The notes: a model not told the origin generated them from the letters alone. Numbered from the stretch's first letter, positions 28,562-36,570 are shown. The stretch is 64,000 bases of DNA from Bacteroidota bacterium (GCA_023386045.1 JAEWKK010000010.1:1-64000), one strand, 5' to 3'. A program made the numbers and translations.

Positions 28562-28972
28562 CTAGTCTTCCCATTTCAAAGCACCTCTCTTTACAATGTA
28601 GATAAAGCCACATAAAAAGAAGGTAACAAACATCAGTACAGCCCAAAAACCGCTCCAACCCAGGCTTTTGAAAATAACAGCGTAGGGATAGAAAAAGATG
28701 ACTTCCACATCAAATAAAACAAACAGGATCGCTACCAGGAAATACTTAATGGCCATGGGCTGGCGTGCCTGGCCATGGCTTTCGATACCACTGGTAAAGT
28801 TCTGGAGTTTGTCGCTGGTCTGGCGCTTGGGACCTAACAAATGCGTGACCAGCATTAAAAAGCCAATCAGTCCAACAACCAAGAATATCTGGAGGGCTAC
28901 AGGTAAATAACTACCAGCGCTGCTGGTATCTGTGACTGCCTTTGTAAGATCCGTTTGAAGTAAATGGAACAT
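28562..28972 (-). CDS. nuoA: NADH-quinone oxidoreductase subunit A
   Basis: 136 residues, three transmembrane helices. Signature segments are KLQNFTSGIESHG (TMH1-2 loop) and FLVAILFVLFDVEVIFFYPYAVIF, with the conserved Asp/Glu. First gene of the nuo operon. A possible -7 element TATTTTTG on the minus strand lies at 28995-29002, 23 bp before the ATG, but I see no -33 element at the right distance, so I do not list it as a promoter. Confidence 0.95.
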   Translation of the reverse strand: MFHLLQTDLTKAVTDTSSAGSYLPVALQIFLVVGLIGFLMLVTHLLGPKRQTSDKLQNFTSGIESHGQARQPMAIKYFLVAILFVLFDVEVIFFYPYAVIFKSLGWSGFWAVLMFVTFFLCGFIYIVKRGALKWED

Positions 28973-29049
28973 AAAAGTTTTTCAAATGGGCACGCAAAAA
29001 TAAGCCACCCTTTTCAATCTTTTATTTAATATTTCATGAGACTGCTCAT

Positions 29050-29075
29050 AAAAAAACCCCGCTTCTGCGGGGCTT
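29050..29075 (-). terminator. Rho-independent terminator of the TPR-gene operon
   Basis: Minus strand: CCCCGC, loop AGAA, GCGGGG, then seven T. It lies just after the TPR gene stop at 29085 and before nuoA. Confidence 0.93.
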
Positions 29076-29084
29076 CTTTTATTC

Positions 29085-30866
29085 TTAGCCTTTTTTGACT
29101 TTAGTTTTATTTCCTTCTGTCTTCACCTTGGTACCACCGGCCTTTACCTTGGTGTCTTTTGCCTGGTTAGCCGAAGTACTGCTTTTTTGAGTAGCACCTG
29201 ACTGCTTTGGCTGGAGGGCTTTCTGGAATTCAAGCAGGTTGCTATTTCCCGGATCAATCTCCAGTCCACGCTGGATCACTGCCAGTGCAGCTGCCCTGTC
29301 TTCCTTTACATTGTTATAATAAACGGCGAGTGTTTGTGCTGCCCTTACACCCTGTGATTTAAAACGAACCTTGTCTGTTTCAGCAATGCTAAGCACTTTT
29401 TCATAAGGCTCAACTGCCAGTCCCTTGGAAACTGCTCCGGAGTCCATTGCAGAACGGGCCAGGGCGCTCCAGTAATGACCATGTATGCTGTCGGGTGCTG
29501 CTGCGGCATAAGCCTGTGCTGCACTATCAGCCTTGTCGAAGGCACCGCCAAAATAATAAGGAACTGCGATCTCTCCGATCAGCCTGTTGATATTGGCATC
29601 AGCACCTTCCAGGTTGTAAGCCAGTTTATTCAGAGTGGCTTCGAGGTTACGCTGGTTGTTGGTCTTTGCCTCCCTTGCGAAATCTCTCAGCGTCGCGATC
29701 TTTTTAGATGTGATGGTATCCAGTTCAACTGCCTTGGAAACGTCCTGCATGATCATATCCGCGTTGTTGCGGGCACACATTTGTGCATGCAGAATGTAAT
29801 CCTGTGCCAACAGGTCTTCATCCTCTGATTTTGTGAAAAACTCATTCACATAATTGCAGGCAGTGCTGGTATCTTTTTTACCCGCATAGCTATAAGCCAG
29901 CAAACGGTAAACCCTTGGATTGGGATTGTTATTGGTTTGAGAGATGATGTCTTTTGCAATTGAAATGGCATCATCAAATTTGTTCTGCAGCCATACTGTT
30001 TGTGCTTTCAGGTAATTATTTTCAACACTTGGATCAGTGCTGCTGATGTATTTATTGGCAAAACTTTCAGCTGTAGCAAAATCTCTTTTGGCCAGCAGGT
30101 GATAGTTGTATAATTCCATGTAGGCAGGAGCAAATTTTGGATCTGCTGCAATGGCATTATTGAGATTATCCAGTACAACGGTCCAAGCTTCGGGCCTGTT
30201 ATAGTTTACCTGTGTTTTGTAAAGCATGGCGGCGCGATAAGGAGCCACAGCCAGTGAAGGATTCAGTTGCATGGCCTTCATATAATTCTGAATGGCAAGG
30301 CCACCACTGTTACCTGCACGTGATTTACGATAGGCATTACCCAGGTTGAGATAGATATCAGGATTGTTGGGAGCTGATTGTGCAGCTTCTGTTAACTTGG
30401 CGATCGCGTAATTGATATCACCCAGTTTATCTTTTTCAGAATAGGCTTCAACATTAGCGCGACCAACAGCATTGAGCACATTGGGATCGGAACCTTTTTT
30501 ACCGCGACTTGCATTGATAGCAGTTTCAAACTGCTGGCGTGCTTCAGCGCCTTTTCCCTGAAGAAGATTCACATGACCAAGGCCCACCAAAAGAAGTGGA
30601 GCATTGTTGCTGGTGGTCACTGCTTTTTCATAGTGGGAACGGGCAGCTGCCAAATTCTTTTGAGCGATCAGCACCTGTCCCAGCCAGTAATTGGCTTCAA
30701 TATTATTTGGGTTGGAGGCGATCAGCTTCTCAAATGTGGTACGGGCACTCTGGTATCGCTGCGCATAAAAATGGCCCACACCTTCCTGAATACTTTGGGC
30801 CACAGCAGCAATTGATAGGATAGCCGCGAAAAATAAAACCAAGACTGACTTCTTCATTGTGCTCAT
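29085..30866 (-). CDS. Exported TPR-repeat protein
   Basis: 593 residues. A signal peptide (about 1-24, ending AVAQS) is followed by many tetratricopeptide-repeat helices. Clear units include NNIEANYWLGQVLIAQKNLAAARSHYEKA (near residue 55) and PDIYLNLGNAYRKSRAG (near 165). The last 50 residues are rich in Lys, Gly and Thr (KVKAGGTKVKTEGNKTKVKKG). TPR arrays bind other proteins. It follows the PstS-like lipoprotein gene by 37 bp. In Bacteroidota such TPR proteins often sit beside tonB and pstS-like genes, so it probably belongs to the same envelope assembly; its partner is unknown. Confidence 0.88.
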   Translation of the reverse strand: MSTMKKSVLVLFFAAILSIAAVAQSIQEGVGHFYAQRYQSARTTFEKLIASNPNNIEANYWLGQVLIAQKNLAAARSHYEKAVTTSNNAPLLLVGLGHVNLLQGKGAEARQQFETAINASRGKKGSDPNVLNAVGRANVEAYSEKDKLGDINYAIAKLTEAAQSAPNNPDIYLNLGNAYRKSRAGNSGGLAIQNYMKAMQLNPSLAVAPYRAAMLYKTQVNYNRPEAWTVVLDNLNNAIAADPKFAPAYMELYNYHLLAKRDFATAESFANKYISSTDPSVENNYLKAQTVWLQNKFDDAISIAKDIISQTNNNPNPRVYRLLAYSYAGKKDTSTACNYVNEFFTKSEDEDLLAQDYILHAQMCARNNADMIMQDVSKAVELDTITSKKIATLRDFAREAKTNNQRNLEATLNKLAYNLEGADANINRLIGEIAVPYYFGGAFDKADSAAQAYAAAAPDSIHGHYWSALARSAMDSGAVSKGLAVEPYEKVLSIAETDKVRFKSQGVRAAQTLAVYYNNVKEDRAAALAVIQRGLEIDPGNSNLLEFQKALQPKQSGATQKSSTSANQAKDTKVKAGGTKVKTEGNKTKVKKG

Positions 30867-30903
30867 TTCTTTTTAAGAGTTTAAAATTATTCTTTTGGTT
30901 TAT

Positions 30904-31842
30904 TCAATACTTGTTAATTGTGTCTTTTAATTCAGCCTCCCTTACATAGTTAGGCAAAATGACCGGCATTATATATGACCTGCGAAAGATGAGCTGTCCC
31001 TTCATGCTTTCCAGGAATTTGGCAAATCCATGTGCAATGCCATAATGCCTTTCCTTCATAATATAAACCAAATCACGTACCATAGGATAGCTTTTGGTAT
31101 AAATAAAGAACTGCGAAGGATTTACATAGGCGTTTGCACTGTCGGTACTCTCCACATATGCTGTTTTGATGCGCTTTCTCCAGGCCGCCTGGCTGGTATC
31201 ATCCATATTCCCGATCCAGCTAAAACCTACAAATCCCACTGCTTCTGGCGTTCTTGAGACATAGTCAATTACACCCATGCTGCTTTGAGCAGCTACAACA
31301 TTCTTTCCAAAGCTTTGGCCATGAAGCACCGAGTCAAGCATAAATCGAACCGTACTGGTTGCCGTAGTTCCATCGAGCACGGGAATTAGATTTTCTTTAT
31401 GCTTTCCTGTAAGTAATTCCCTTATTTCATTCATGCTGAAAAAACTATCCTTTGCCGAAGGATGAACGATCACAGCAACAAGGTCATGGGCAATGGTCAG
31501 GTCGTTTAATTCCAGGGCGAAAGTATCCGTAACCTTATTGGACTCCTGTTCCGAATATCCACGGGTAGCTATGACCATTTGAATAGAATCAACAAAAATA
31601 TCTTTCAGGCATTCAGCTTCAGGTTTGTATTGAATCAGGATTTTTGTTTCAGGGTAAAGCGACTGGTACACAAGTGCCTGCTGGTCCATCACCGGCCGGA
31701 AAGATTCATCGCAGCTGATATATAAGGTTCCTTTGTAAGGCGTATCCTTTGGTTCCGTGTTTTTGGTCTCAGAACCGCAGCCGGCCAGCCAGATTGATCC
31801 CCAGCAAAGGAGAAGGAAACTGCTCCATTTCAGGCTCCTCAT
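30904..31842 (-). CDS. PstS-like periplasmic lipoprotein
   Basis: 312 residues. A lipoprotein signal (LAGC, Cys at residue 22) is followed by a type 2 periplasmic-binding fold of the PBP-like/PstS type: GTLYISCDESFRPVMDQQALVYQSLYPE (about 40-67), IQMVIATRGYSEQE, and VIVHPSAKDSFFSMNEIRELLTG, which is the usual phosphate-binding-protein arrangement. No permease or ATPase genes of a Pst system are nearby, so it is probably not a transport receptor. The neighbours are tonB-like and TPR genes, suggesting a role linked to the TonB complex. Its start overlaps the stop of the preceding small gene by 4 bp. Confidence 0.85.
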   Translation of the reverse strand: MRSLKWSSFLLLCWGSIWLAGCGSETKNTEPKDTPYKGTLYISCDESFRPVMDQQALVYQSLYPETKILIQYKPEAECLKDIFVDSIQMVIATRGYSEQESNKVTDTFALELNDLTIAHDLVAVIVHPSAKDSFFSMNEIRELLTGKHKENLIPVLDGTTATSTVRFMLDSVLHGQSFGKNVVAAQSSMGVIDYVSRTPEAVGFVGFSWIGNMDDTSQAAWRKRIKTAYVESTDSANAYVNPSQFFIYTKSYPMVRDLVYIMKERHYGIAHGFAKFLESMKGQLIFRRSYIMPVILPNYVREAELKDTINKY

Positions 31843-32078
31843 CTGTAATAATCCTTTTTATAGCCCCTGTAAATTCTCCAGATGCCGTAGGCGGCAAACA
31901 GTGCGCCGATCAGGCAATCCAGTGGTTGATGCGTTCTGCCCATCACTTTGATATCCAGGAAACCATAGATGAGAAAGAAAATACCTACCAGGAAAAGTAT
32001 GGTTCCCATAACAAAATCCATGACCGATCTTACACGGGCTGTTTTTTTTCTTTGTTCCTCCTGGTATTGTTCAATCAT
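31839..32078 (-). CDS. Small two-helix membrane protein
   Basis: About 79 residues from the ATG at 32078 (MIEQYQEEQRKKT). The frame continues to an ATG at 32132, but that start would overlap the tonB stop and adds an atypical hydrophilic stretch, so I prefer 32078. Two transmembrane helices (TILFLVGIFFLIYGFL and LIGALFAAYGIWRIYRGY) are flanked by basic residues. It overlaps the PstS-like gene by 4 bp and sits 34 bp after tonB. Function unknown; I take it to be a companion of this operon. Confidence 0.8.
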   Translation of the reverse strand: MIEQYQEEQRKKTARVRSVMDFVMGTILFLVGIFFLIYGFLDIKVMGRTHQPLDCLIGALFAAYGIWRIYRGYKKDYYR

Positions 32079-32112
32079 GCTTGTTTTTTGGGATGGGCAA
32101 TTTAAAACAAAA

Positions 32113-32913
32113 TCAGTATTCCAGTCCCACAAATGTTACCGGCTGGGTGTACCTGCTTGCAGTTGGAGAACCATTCTGAATGGCTGGTTTCCATTTAGGC
32201 ATTTTCTTTAAAACACGGATCACCTCTGCATCATATTCCCTTCCTGCAGATTGCAATACTTCGAAGCCAGTGACTGTTCCATCTATGGCCACTTCAAATC
32301 GCATCAACACTGTTTTCTGTTCTCCCGCCTGAAGGTCAGCAGGTGCTCTCAGGTTGTTTTGCAAAAACCTGATCCATGATGAAATCCCTCCTGGAAATTC
32401 TGCTTCTTTTTGCAGGGGCATTGCTTCAGCAACAGTTGCATTGGTTGTTTGATTTCCGGCAGTACCAACATGCGGCAATGCAGGTGGATCTATCGTCAGT
32501 GGAATATGTCCTTTGATAGAACTGGTGCCCACCAGTGCTTCTTTGAACTGGCTTTGTTCTGTTACTACCTGGCTGGTTTGTTCAACGACTTTGATGCGTG
32601 TGAGCTTTTCTGTTGCCATTTGTTGTTGACTGGGTCGCGTGGTTCTTGGCACTTCCGGCTTTTTGAATTTGACAATATTATCGGGGATGATTTTTGATAT
32701 GACCACTCCTCCAACATCGCGAACAAAAACTGCGTTCTCTTTTCCGGGATCAATCAGCAGCAGGAAAATAAATAAAGAGCCAAAAGCGATGAATAAGGAA
32801 AGGTACATGCGGTGGTTGTAATATTTCCTGAGTGTGTAGGCACCATAGAGTTTGTTGCGGTTGTCGAAGAGGATATCCAGTGGATGTGCTTTCAGGATTT
32901 CATTGCTGGTCAT
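32113..32913 (-). CDS. Second TonB-family energy transducer
   Basis: 266 residues. The N-terminus (LDILFDNRNKLYGAYTLRKYYNHR) matches that of the first TonB. One transmembrane helix (about 36-54, FIAFGSLFIFLLL) is followed by a periplasmic linker that is poorer in proline than the first TonB, and a C-terminal TonB domain (about 185-266; VLMRFEVAIDGTVTGFEVLQSAG to QPVTFVGLEY). It heads the tonB-X-pstS-TPR operon on the minus strand. It would need ExbB/ExbD, the only copies of which in this window are 20 kb away. Confidence 0.9.
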   Translation of the reverse strand: MTSNEILKAHPLDILFDNRNKLYGAYTLRKYYNHRMYLSLFIAFGSLFIFLLLIDPGKENAVFVRDVGGVVISKIIPDNIVKFKKPEVPRTTRPSQQQMATEKLTRIKVVEQTSQVVTEQSQFKEALVGTSSIKGHIPLTIDPPALPHVGTAGNQTTNATVAEAMPLQKEAEFPGGISSWIRFLQNNLRAPADLQAGEQKTVLMRFEVAIDGTVTGFEVLQSAGREYDAEVIRVLKKMPKWKPAIQNGSPTASRYTQPVTFVGLEY

Positions 32914-33000
32914 GGTTGTTAGTTTCCTTTGAGACGTAGTGATGTAAAAATTTCCATACGATGGTTTTGAAATAACTATTCCAGCACTATTCTTAAGATG

Positions 33001-33031
33001 TTTTCAAGGCTTGAAAAATTGTTTAAATTTG
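33001..33031 (+). promoter_or_regulatory. Possible Bacteroidota promoter for mntA
   Basis: TAAATTTG (33024-33031) fits the -7 consensus TAnnTTTG. A TTTT at 33001-33004 lies at a 19-bp spacing where TTTG would be expected. If real, transcription starts near 33037, after the ATG at 33011, which supports the later start at 33044. Confidence 0.35.
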
Positions 33032-33043
33032 AATTTCTTCGTG

Positions 33044-33346
33044 ATGAACCTTGTAGAACAACATAAAGCTCAAATAGAAAATCTCTGTAAAAAATACAGT
33101 GTGAAGAAGCTATATGTTTTCGGTTCAATTCTGTCAGATAGATTTTCTAAGGAAAGTGATGTTGATTTACTCGTTGATTTTGATAAAGTGGAATTATCCA
33201 GGTATGCAGATAATTATTATGAATTCAAATTTGCCCTGGAAGAAACTTTAGATCGCCCGGTTGATTTAATCGAAGAAAGCTCTATCAGAAATCCTTATTT
33301 AAAACAAGGCATCAAGACAAATCGCCATCTTTTGTATGCAGCTTGA
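33044..33346 (+). CDS. MNT-domain nucleotidyltransferase antitoxin (MntA-like)
   Basis: 100 residues from 33044. The frame opens at 33011, but an upstream -7 element lies between the two starts and the family starts near MNLVEQHKAQ. The minimal nucleotidyltransferase core is complete: GSILSDRFSKESDVDLLVDF, with GS and the metal-binding DVD pair. In the studied HepT-MntA systems the nucleotidyltransferase adds AMP to the HEPN toxin and so neutralises it. The gene overlaps the HEPN gene by 11 bp, the usual order and coupling for this pair. Confidence 0.88.
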   Translation: MNLVEQHKAQIENLCKKYSVKKLYVFGSILSDRFSKESDVDLLVDFDKVELSRYADNYYEFKFALEETLDRPVDLIEESSIRNPYLKQGIKTNRHLLYAA

Positions 33347-33668
33347 ACTTAAAACCTGGGCATACAATATTCTGACAGCCATTCAGGAAATTGAGTTGTT
33401 TTTAGAGGATATCCAAGACTTTATCAACTTCAAGGCAGATATAAAAACAAAGCGGGCAATTGAAAGGAATCTTGAGATAATCGGTGAAGCCATGAACCGA
33501 ATCTTGCGTATGGATGACACCGTTGAGTTTAAGGATGGTCGCAAAATTGTTGATACCCGAAACAGAATCATTCACGGTTATGATACTGTTTCCGATGAGG
33601 TTATCTGGAGTATAGTTACAACAAACCTTCAAACATTGAAAGAGGAAGTAAAGGCCTTCCTAAAATAA
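33336..33668 (+). CDS. HEPN-domain ribonuclease toxin (HepT/DUF86-like)
   Basis: 110 residues, all-helical. The HEPN catalytic motif R-x4-H is present as R75 N R I I H80, with the conserved Tyr82 (RxxxxHxY) that is AMPylated in characterised systems. The RAIERNLEIIGEAMNRI segment is the typical middle helix. Such toxins cut RNA, including tRNA ends, and are kept inactive by the adjacent nucleotidyltransferase. The two genes overlap, as expected for a toxin-antitoxin pair. It opens the accessory region. Confidence 0.88.
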   Translation: MQLELKTWAYNILTAIQEIELFLEDIQDFINFKADIKTKRAIERNLEIIGEAMNRILRMDDTVEFKDGRKIVDTRNRIIHGYDTVSDEVIWSIVTTNLQTLKEEVKAFLK

Positions 33669-33828
33669 CGCCGGGTCAACAAAAGCTTGAATAAATGCAG
33701 ATTCAAAAAATGGAATTCACACTGGCAAAGAATAGATAAAAGCCTTTGTCATTTTCTTTCTACATCTTCTCCTCTCATTTTAGGAATTCCCTTCACCCTC
33801 CTCATCGTACATTCGCGCTGCAAAAAAC

Positions 33829-34308
33829 ATGGAGATGAAAATATTAATGGTTTGCCTGGGTAATATCTGCAGAAGTCCGCTGGCAGAAGGCATCCTGCAA
33901 CATAAGGCCAGGCTGGCAGGACTCGACTGGACCGTGGAAAGCGCGGGCACCAATGGCTATCATACCGGAGAACCTCCGCACCATCTTTCACAAAAAGTAG
34001 CGAAGCTGAATGGCATTGATATCTGTGACCAGAGAGCAAGACAGTTTGTAAAAGAAGATTTCAACCGCTACGATAAGATCTATGCCATGGCTGCTGATGT
34101 TGTAGATGATATGCGAAGGATCGCCAAAAATCATTTTGATGAATCAAAGGTGGATCTATTCCTTAATGAACTTTATCCCGGTAAGGACATGTCCGTTCCC
34201 GATCCATGGTATGGTTCCGAACCCGGTTATCATGAAGTGTACCAGCTGATCGAAAAAACCTGTGAAGTGATCATTAGTAAATATGGTTCAATGGTTGAAG
34301 GGAAGTAA
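33829..34308 (+). CDS. Low-molecular-weight protein tyrosine phosphatase
   Basis: 159 residues. The phosphate loop is CLGNICRS (C9 to R15; C-x5-R) and the acid Asp is in DPWYG near the C-terminus, together the full catalytic set of the LMW-PTP/arsenate-reductase-like fold. The start may be Met1 or Met3 (MKILMVC). Such enzymes dephosphorylate tyrosine kinases of exopolysaccharide export in many bacteria; no such kinase is adjacent. It lies 160 bp after the toxin gene and before a repeat-rich gap. Confidence 0.95.
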   Translation: MEMKILMVCLGNICRSPLAEGILQHKARLAGLDWTVESAGTNGYHTGEPPHHLSQKVAKLNGIDICDQRARQFVKEDFNRYDKIYAMAADVVDDMRRIAKNHFDESKVDLFLNELYPGKDMSVPDPWYGSEPGYHEVYQLIEKTCEVIISKYGSMVEGK

Positions 34309-34331
34309 ACAAATGATACTTTGTTCTTCGG

Positions 34332-34452
34332 GTTCCGGCTTCCTTACAGGATGACAAAATGTTCGTCTGTTCGATATTCCTTTAACTCTCATTCTGTTTT
34401 TCCGCTCCAAGTTTTTTTGTAACACGGAGGACACAAAGAACCACAGAGGACA
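34332..34452. repeat. Imperfect palindromic repeat, copy 1
   Basis: 121 bp. It is almost identical to copy 2, with two substitutions (T/G and A/G in the right arm). The right arm reads GAACACGGAGGACACAAAG with a second GGAGGACA; the left arm is the partly complementary CTTCGTG / GTTCCGGC side. The family has five copies in 34.3-38.05 kb. Confidence 0.85.
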
Positions 34453-34542
34453 TAGCCCTTACAGGGTGACAAATGGAATCTTATCTCGTTATTTATCTGT
34501 TCATTCTTTTTGTGTTCTTCGTGCCCCCTTCCTGTCCTTCGT

Positions 34543-34663
34543 GTTCCGGCTTCCTTACAGGATGACAAAATGTTCGTCTGTTCGATATTCCTTTAACTCT
34601 CATTCTGTTTTTCCGCTCCAAGTTTTTTTGGAACACGGAGGACACAAAGAACCACGGAGGACA
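34543..34663. repeat. Imperfect palindromic repeat, copy 2
   Basis: Direct repeat of 34332-34452 at an offset of exactly 211 bp. A fuller left arm extends to about 34510 (GTGTTCTTCGTG, CTGTCCTTCGTG). Confidence 0.85.
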
Positions 34664-34685
34664 GGAAGGTAATACTGCCCAAAAG

Positions 34686-35060
34686 TTAAAAACCTCTCAC
34701 CACTCTCCTAATCCCATTCTTCAGAAGAACAGAATTAAAATTCAGGATCAATCCAAACCGGCATTCAAGAAATCTTAAATAAGTCAGGACCTGAGCAATT
34801 TCAATATCACCAATTCCAACAATTGACTTTACTTCAACAACTACATTACCCACGAAAATATCTACCCTATATCCGCATTCCATTCTAATTTCTTCGAAAA
34901 AAACTGGCACGGGCTTTTCAACTTCCACCAGCAAGCCATTTTCCCGGAGCCTGTAGGCAAGACAGTTCTTATAAACATTCTCCAGCATTCCAGGGCCAAT
35001 AGACTTATGTACATGAAAAGCTTCATTAACTATAATCTTCATTACTTCCAACTCGGTCAT
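34686..35060 (-). CDS. GxxExxY protein (PD-(D/E)XK nuclease-like fold)
   Basis: 124 residues. The naming motif is visible as G-x-x-E-x-x-Y (GPGMLENVY) near residue 23, followed by YRVDIFVGNVVVEVKS, which gives the D...E-x-K active-site pattern of the PD-(D/E)XK superfamily. The family is widespread in Bacteroidota and other phyla and its role is undefined. It stands alone between two palindromic repeats (copies 2 and 3), which suggests a small mobile or recombining module. Plausible as a small nuclease, but I have no direct functional evidence. Confidence 0.88.
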   Translation of the reverse strand: MTELEVMKIIVNEAFHVHKSIGPGMLENVYKNCLAYRLRENGLLVEVEKPVPVFFEEIRMECGYRVDIFVGNVVVEVKSIVGIGDIEIAQVLTYLRFLECRFGLILNFNSVLLKNGIRRVVRGF

Positions 35061-35134
35061 GAAATGAAATTATTTTTCGACCATGTTCTTAACAATAGAA
35101 AAATCTCTTCATTTGTCAGGGATTTCCTCTAAAG

Positions 35135-35259
35135 GTGCTTCGTGCTCCCTTCCTGTCCCCTGTGTTCCGGCAGTTCCTCTCCCACATTTTCAAACAGTTT
35201 CTTTATCGAAGAGTTTTGGAACACGGAGGACACAAAGAACCACGGAGGACACAAAGAAT
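35135..35259. repeat. Imperfect palindromic repeat, copy 3
   Basis: Left arm GTGCTTCGTG...GTTCCGGC and right arm GGAACACGGAGGACACAAAG followed by a second ACGGAGGACACAAAGAA. The arms enclose about 55 bp of variable DNA. A CTTCGTG fragment follows at about 35268. Confidence 0.8.
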
Positions 35260-35332
35260 AAAAAAACTTCGTGTGCTCCTATGTTTGCAAAGACCTTGTT
35301 TTTTCTTTTTTTATACCAATAGTTTTGATGCT

Positions 35333-35513
35333 ATAAAGTGAAAAAGAGTGAGAGCCTTTTGTGTCCAAGCAGTCAATTAGACATGTTCTCACGAAGAGAT
35401 TGCCTCACTCTTTTTTACCTCTTTGAGTTTGAACAGAATGTAAGGAATACTCTTTTGCAGTATATCCTCCATATCCAACAGGAGACAAAACGAAGGGAGG
35501 TTTTTCACTTTAT
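35333..35513 (+). ncRNA. Candidate bridge RNA of the IS110 element
   Basis: 181 bp upstream of the transposase. A perfect 13-bp inverted repeat closes it (ATAAAGTGAAAAA 35333-35345, TTTTTCACTTTAT 35501-35513). An alternative long stem also exists: 35338-35352 with 35404-35418 (15 pairs, one G-U, core AAAAAGAGTGAG), enclosing a 51-nt loop. Length, position and structure resemble the roughly 177-nt bridge RNA described for IS621-type elements, which encode it in the 5' non-coding end. Its identity is inferred; the target- and donor-binding loops were not assigned. Confidence 0.45.
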
Positions 35514-35529
35514 TTAAAACTCTATTGTC

Positions 35530-36570
35530 ATGATATTAAAGTACGCTGTGGGCATTGATGTGGCCCAAATTGAATTGGTAGTCTGTTTAGGCAGGATCAC
35601 TGCAGATTTGAAATCTGAACTCTATGCCCGCAAAACCTTTCCCAATAACAAAAAGGGGTTTGAAGCATTGGTCAGTTGGGTCAATCACAATACCCAGGAA
35701 GAAGTTCGGGTTCAGTATGTAATGGAAGCTACCGGAGTCTATCATGAAGCGCTGGCCTATTACCTGTATGATCACCAGTGTTCTCTAAGCATCGTCCTTC
35801 CCAATAAGATCAGCAACTACTTCCGTACACTGAATGTTAAGACCATCACTGATAAATCAGCCAGTGAAGCCATCGCTCAATTTGGACTGGAGCGTCAGCT
35901 GGATGAGTGGCTCAGGCCCTCGCCGGTATATAAGAAGCTTAGACAGCTCACCAGAGAGCGTGATCAGCATGTTCAGCAGCGAAGCGCTGCAAAAAACCAG
36001 CTTCACGCGGAAAGTACTGAGGCTGAGCCCAATCAATCATCAATTAAGCGACTCCACAAGCTCATTAATTTTTTAAACAAGCTTATCGAAGAGATCCAGG
36101 CTGAATTAAAAGAGACCATCAAAAAAGATGTTTCTCTAAGTAAAATGGTGAAGCGGCTATGCACCTTACCTGGTATAGGCGTACTGACAGCTTGCAGTAT
36201 CCTGGGTGAAACAAATGGCTTTGATCTGATCCGCAACAAAAAGCAGCTGACCAGCTATGCCGGCCTGGATGTTCGCGAAAAACAATCTGGAACTTCGGTA
36301 AAAGGAAAACCAAAAATATCAAAGAAAGGAAACAGGCATTTGCGTAAAGCAATGCACATGCCTGCCTTATCTGCCATCACACATGATCAAAGGTTTAAAG
36401 ACGTCTATGCAAGATTGGTTGCAAAGCACGGGGTGAAAATGAAAGCCATCGTTCCCATCCAGCGAAAGCTGCTGGAAATGTCTTACATCCTTTTTAAGAA
36501 CGATATGGATTACGATAAATACTATTTAGCTAATAAAACACAACAAGTAGAAGAAGGTATAAAAAATTAG
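35530..36570 (+). CDS. IS110-family transposase (RuvC-like DEDD + Transposase_20)
   Basis: 346 residues, the usual length, with no frameshift. The N-terminal RuvC-like domain has D10 (VGIDVAQ) and E66 (VMEATGVYHE). The third acidic residue is D108 in TDKSASEAIAQFGLERQL, but the fourth, usually Asp three residues later (TDxxDA), is Ala111 here; Glu113 is the nearest acid. A coiled-coil-like middle (about 140-190) leads to the Transposase_20 domain (LCTLPGIGVLTACSIL, SYAGLDVREKQSG), with the nucleophile Ser at 253. It would carry out RNA-guided insertion if active. Codon use matches the neighbours. Confidence 0.9.
   Translation: MILKYAVGIDVAQIELVVCLGRITADLKSELYARKTFPNNKKGFEALVSWVNHNTQEEVRVQYVMEATGVYHEALAYYLYDHQCSLSIVLPNKISNYFRTLNVKTITDKSASEAIAQFGLERQLDEWLRPSPVYKKLRQLTRERDQHVQQRSAAKNQLHAESTEAEPNQSSIKRLHKLINFLNKLIEEIQAELKETIKKDVSLSKMVKRLCTLPGIGVLTACSILGETNGFDLIRNKKQLTSYAGLDVREKQSGTSVKGKPKISKKGNRHLRKAMHMPALSAITHDQRFKDVYARLVAKHGVKMKAIVPIQRKLLEMSYILFKNDMDYDKYYLANKTQQVEEGIKN

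Larger units (their letters stand above)
34309..34685. other. 377-bp gap holding two copies of a palindromic repeat
   Basis: No gene is seen. It contains two nearly identical 121-bp copies of the palindromic repeat, described separately at 34332-34452 and 34543-34663. Confidence 0.8.
35061..35529. other. 469-bp gap: repeat copy 3 and IS110 left end
   Basis: No protein gene is seen. It contains palindromic repeat copy 3 (35135-35259), a T-rich tract (about 35297-35313) and the structured non-coding region before the IS110 transposase. Confidence 0.7.

Noticed and set aside
28995..29002. Promoter of the nuo operon (TATTTTTG on the minus strand)
   Set aside because: Only the -7 element fits; no -33 element lies at 19-21 bp, so it is mentioned in the nuoA entry but not called.
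30904..31842. High-affinity phosphate uptake (Pst) receptor
   Set aside because: No pstC, pstA or pstB gene is nearby and the context is TonB/TPR, so the PstS fold alone does not support phosphate transport.
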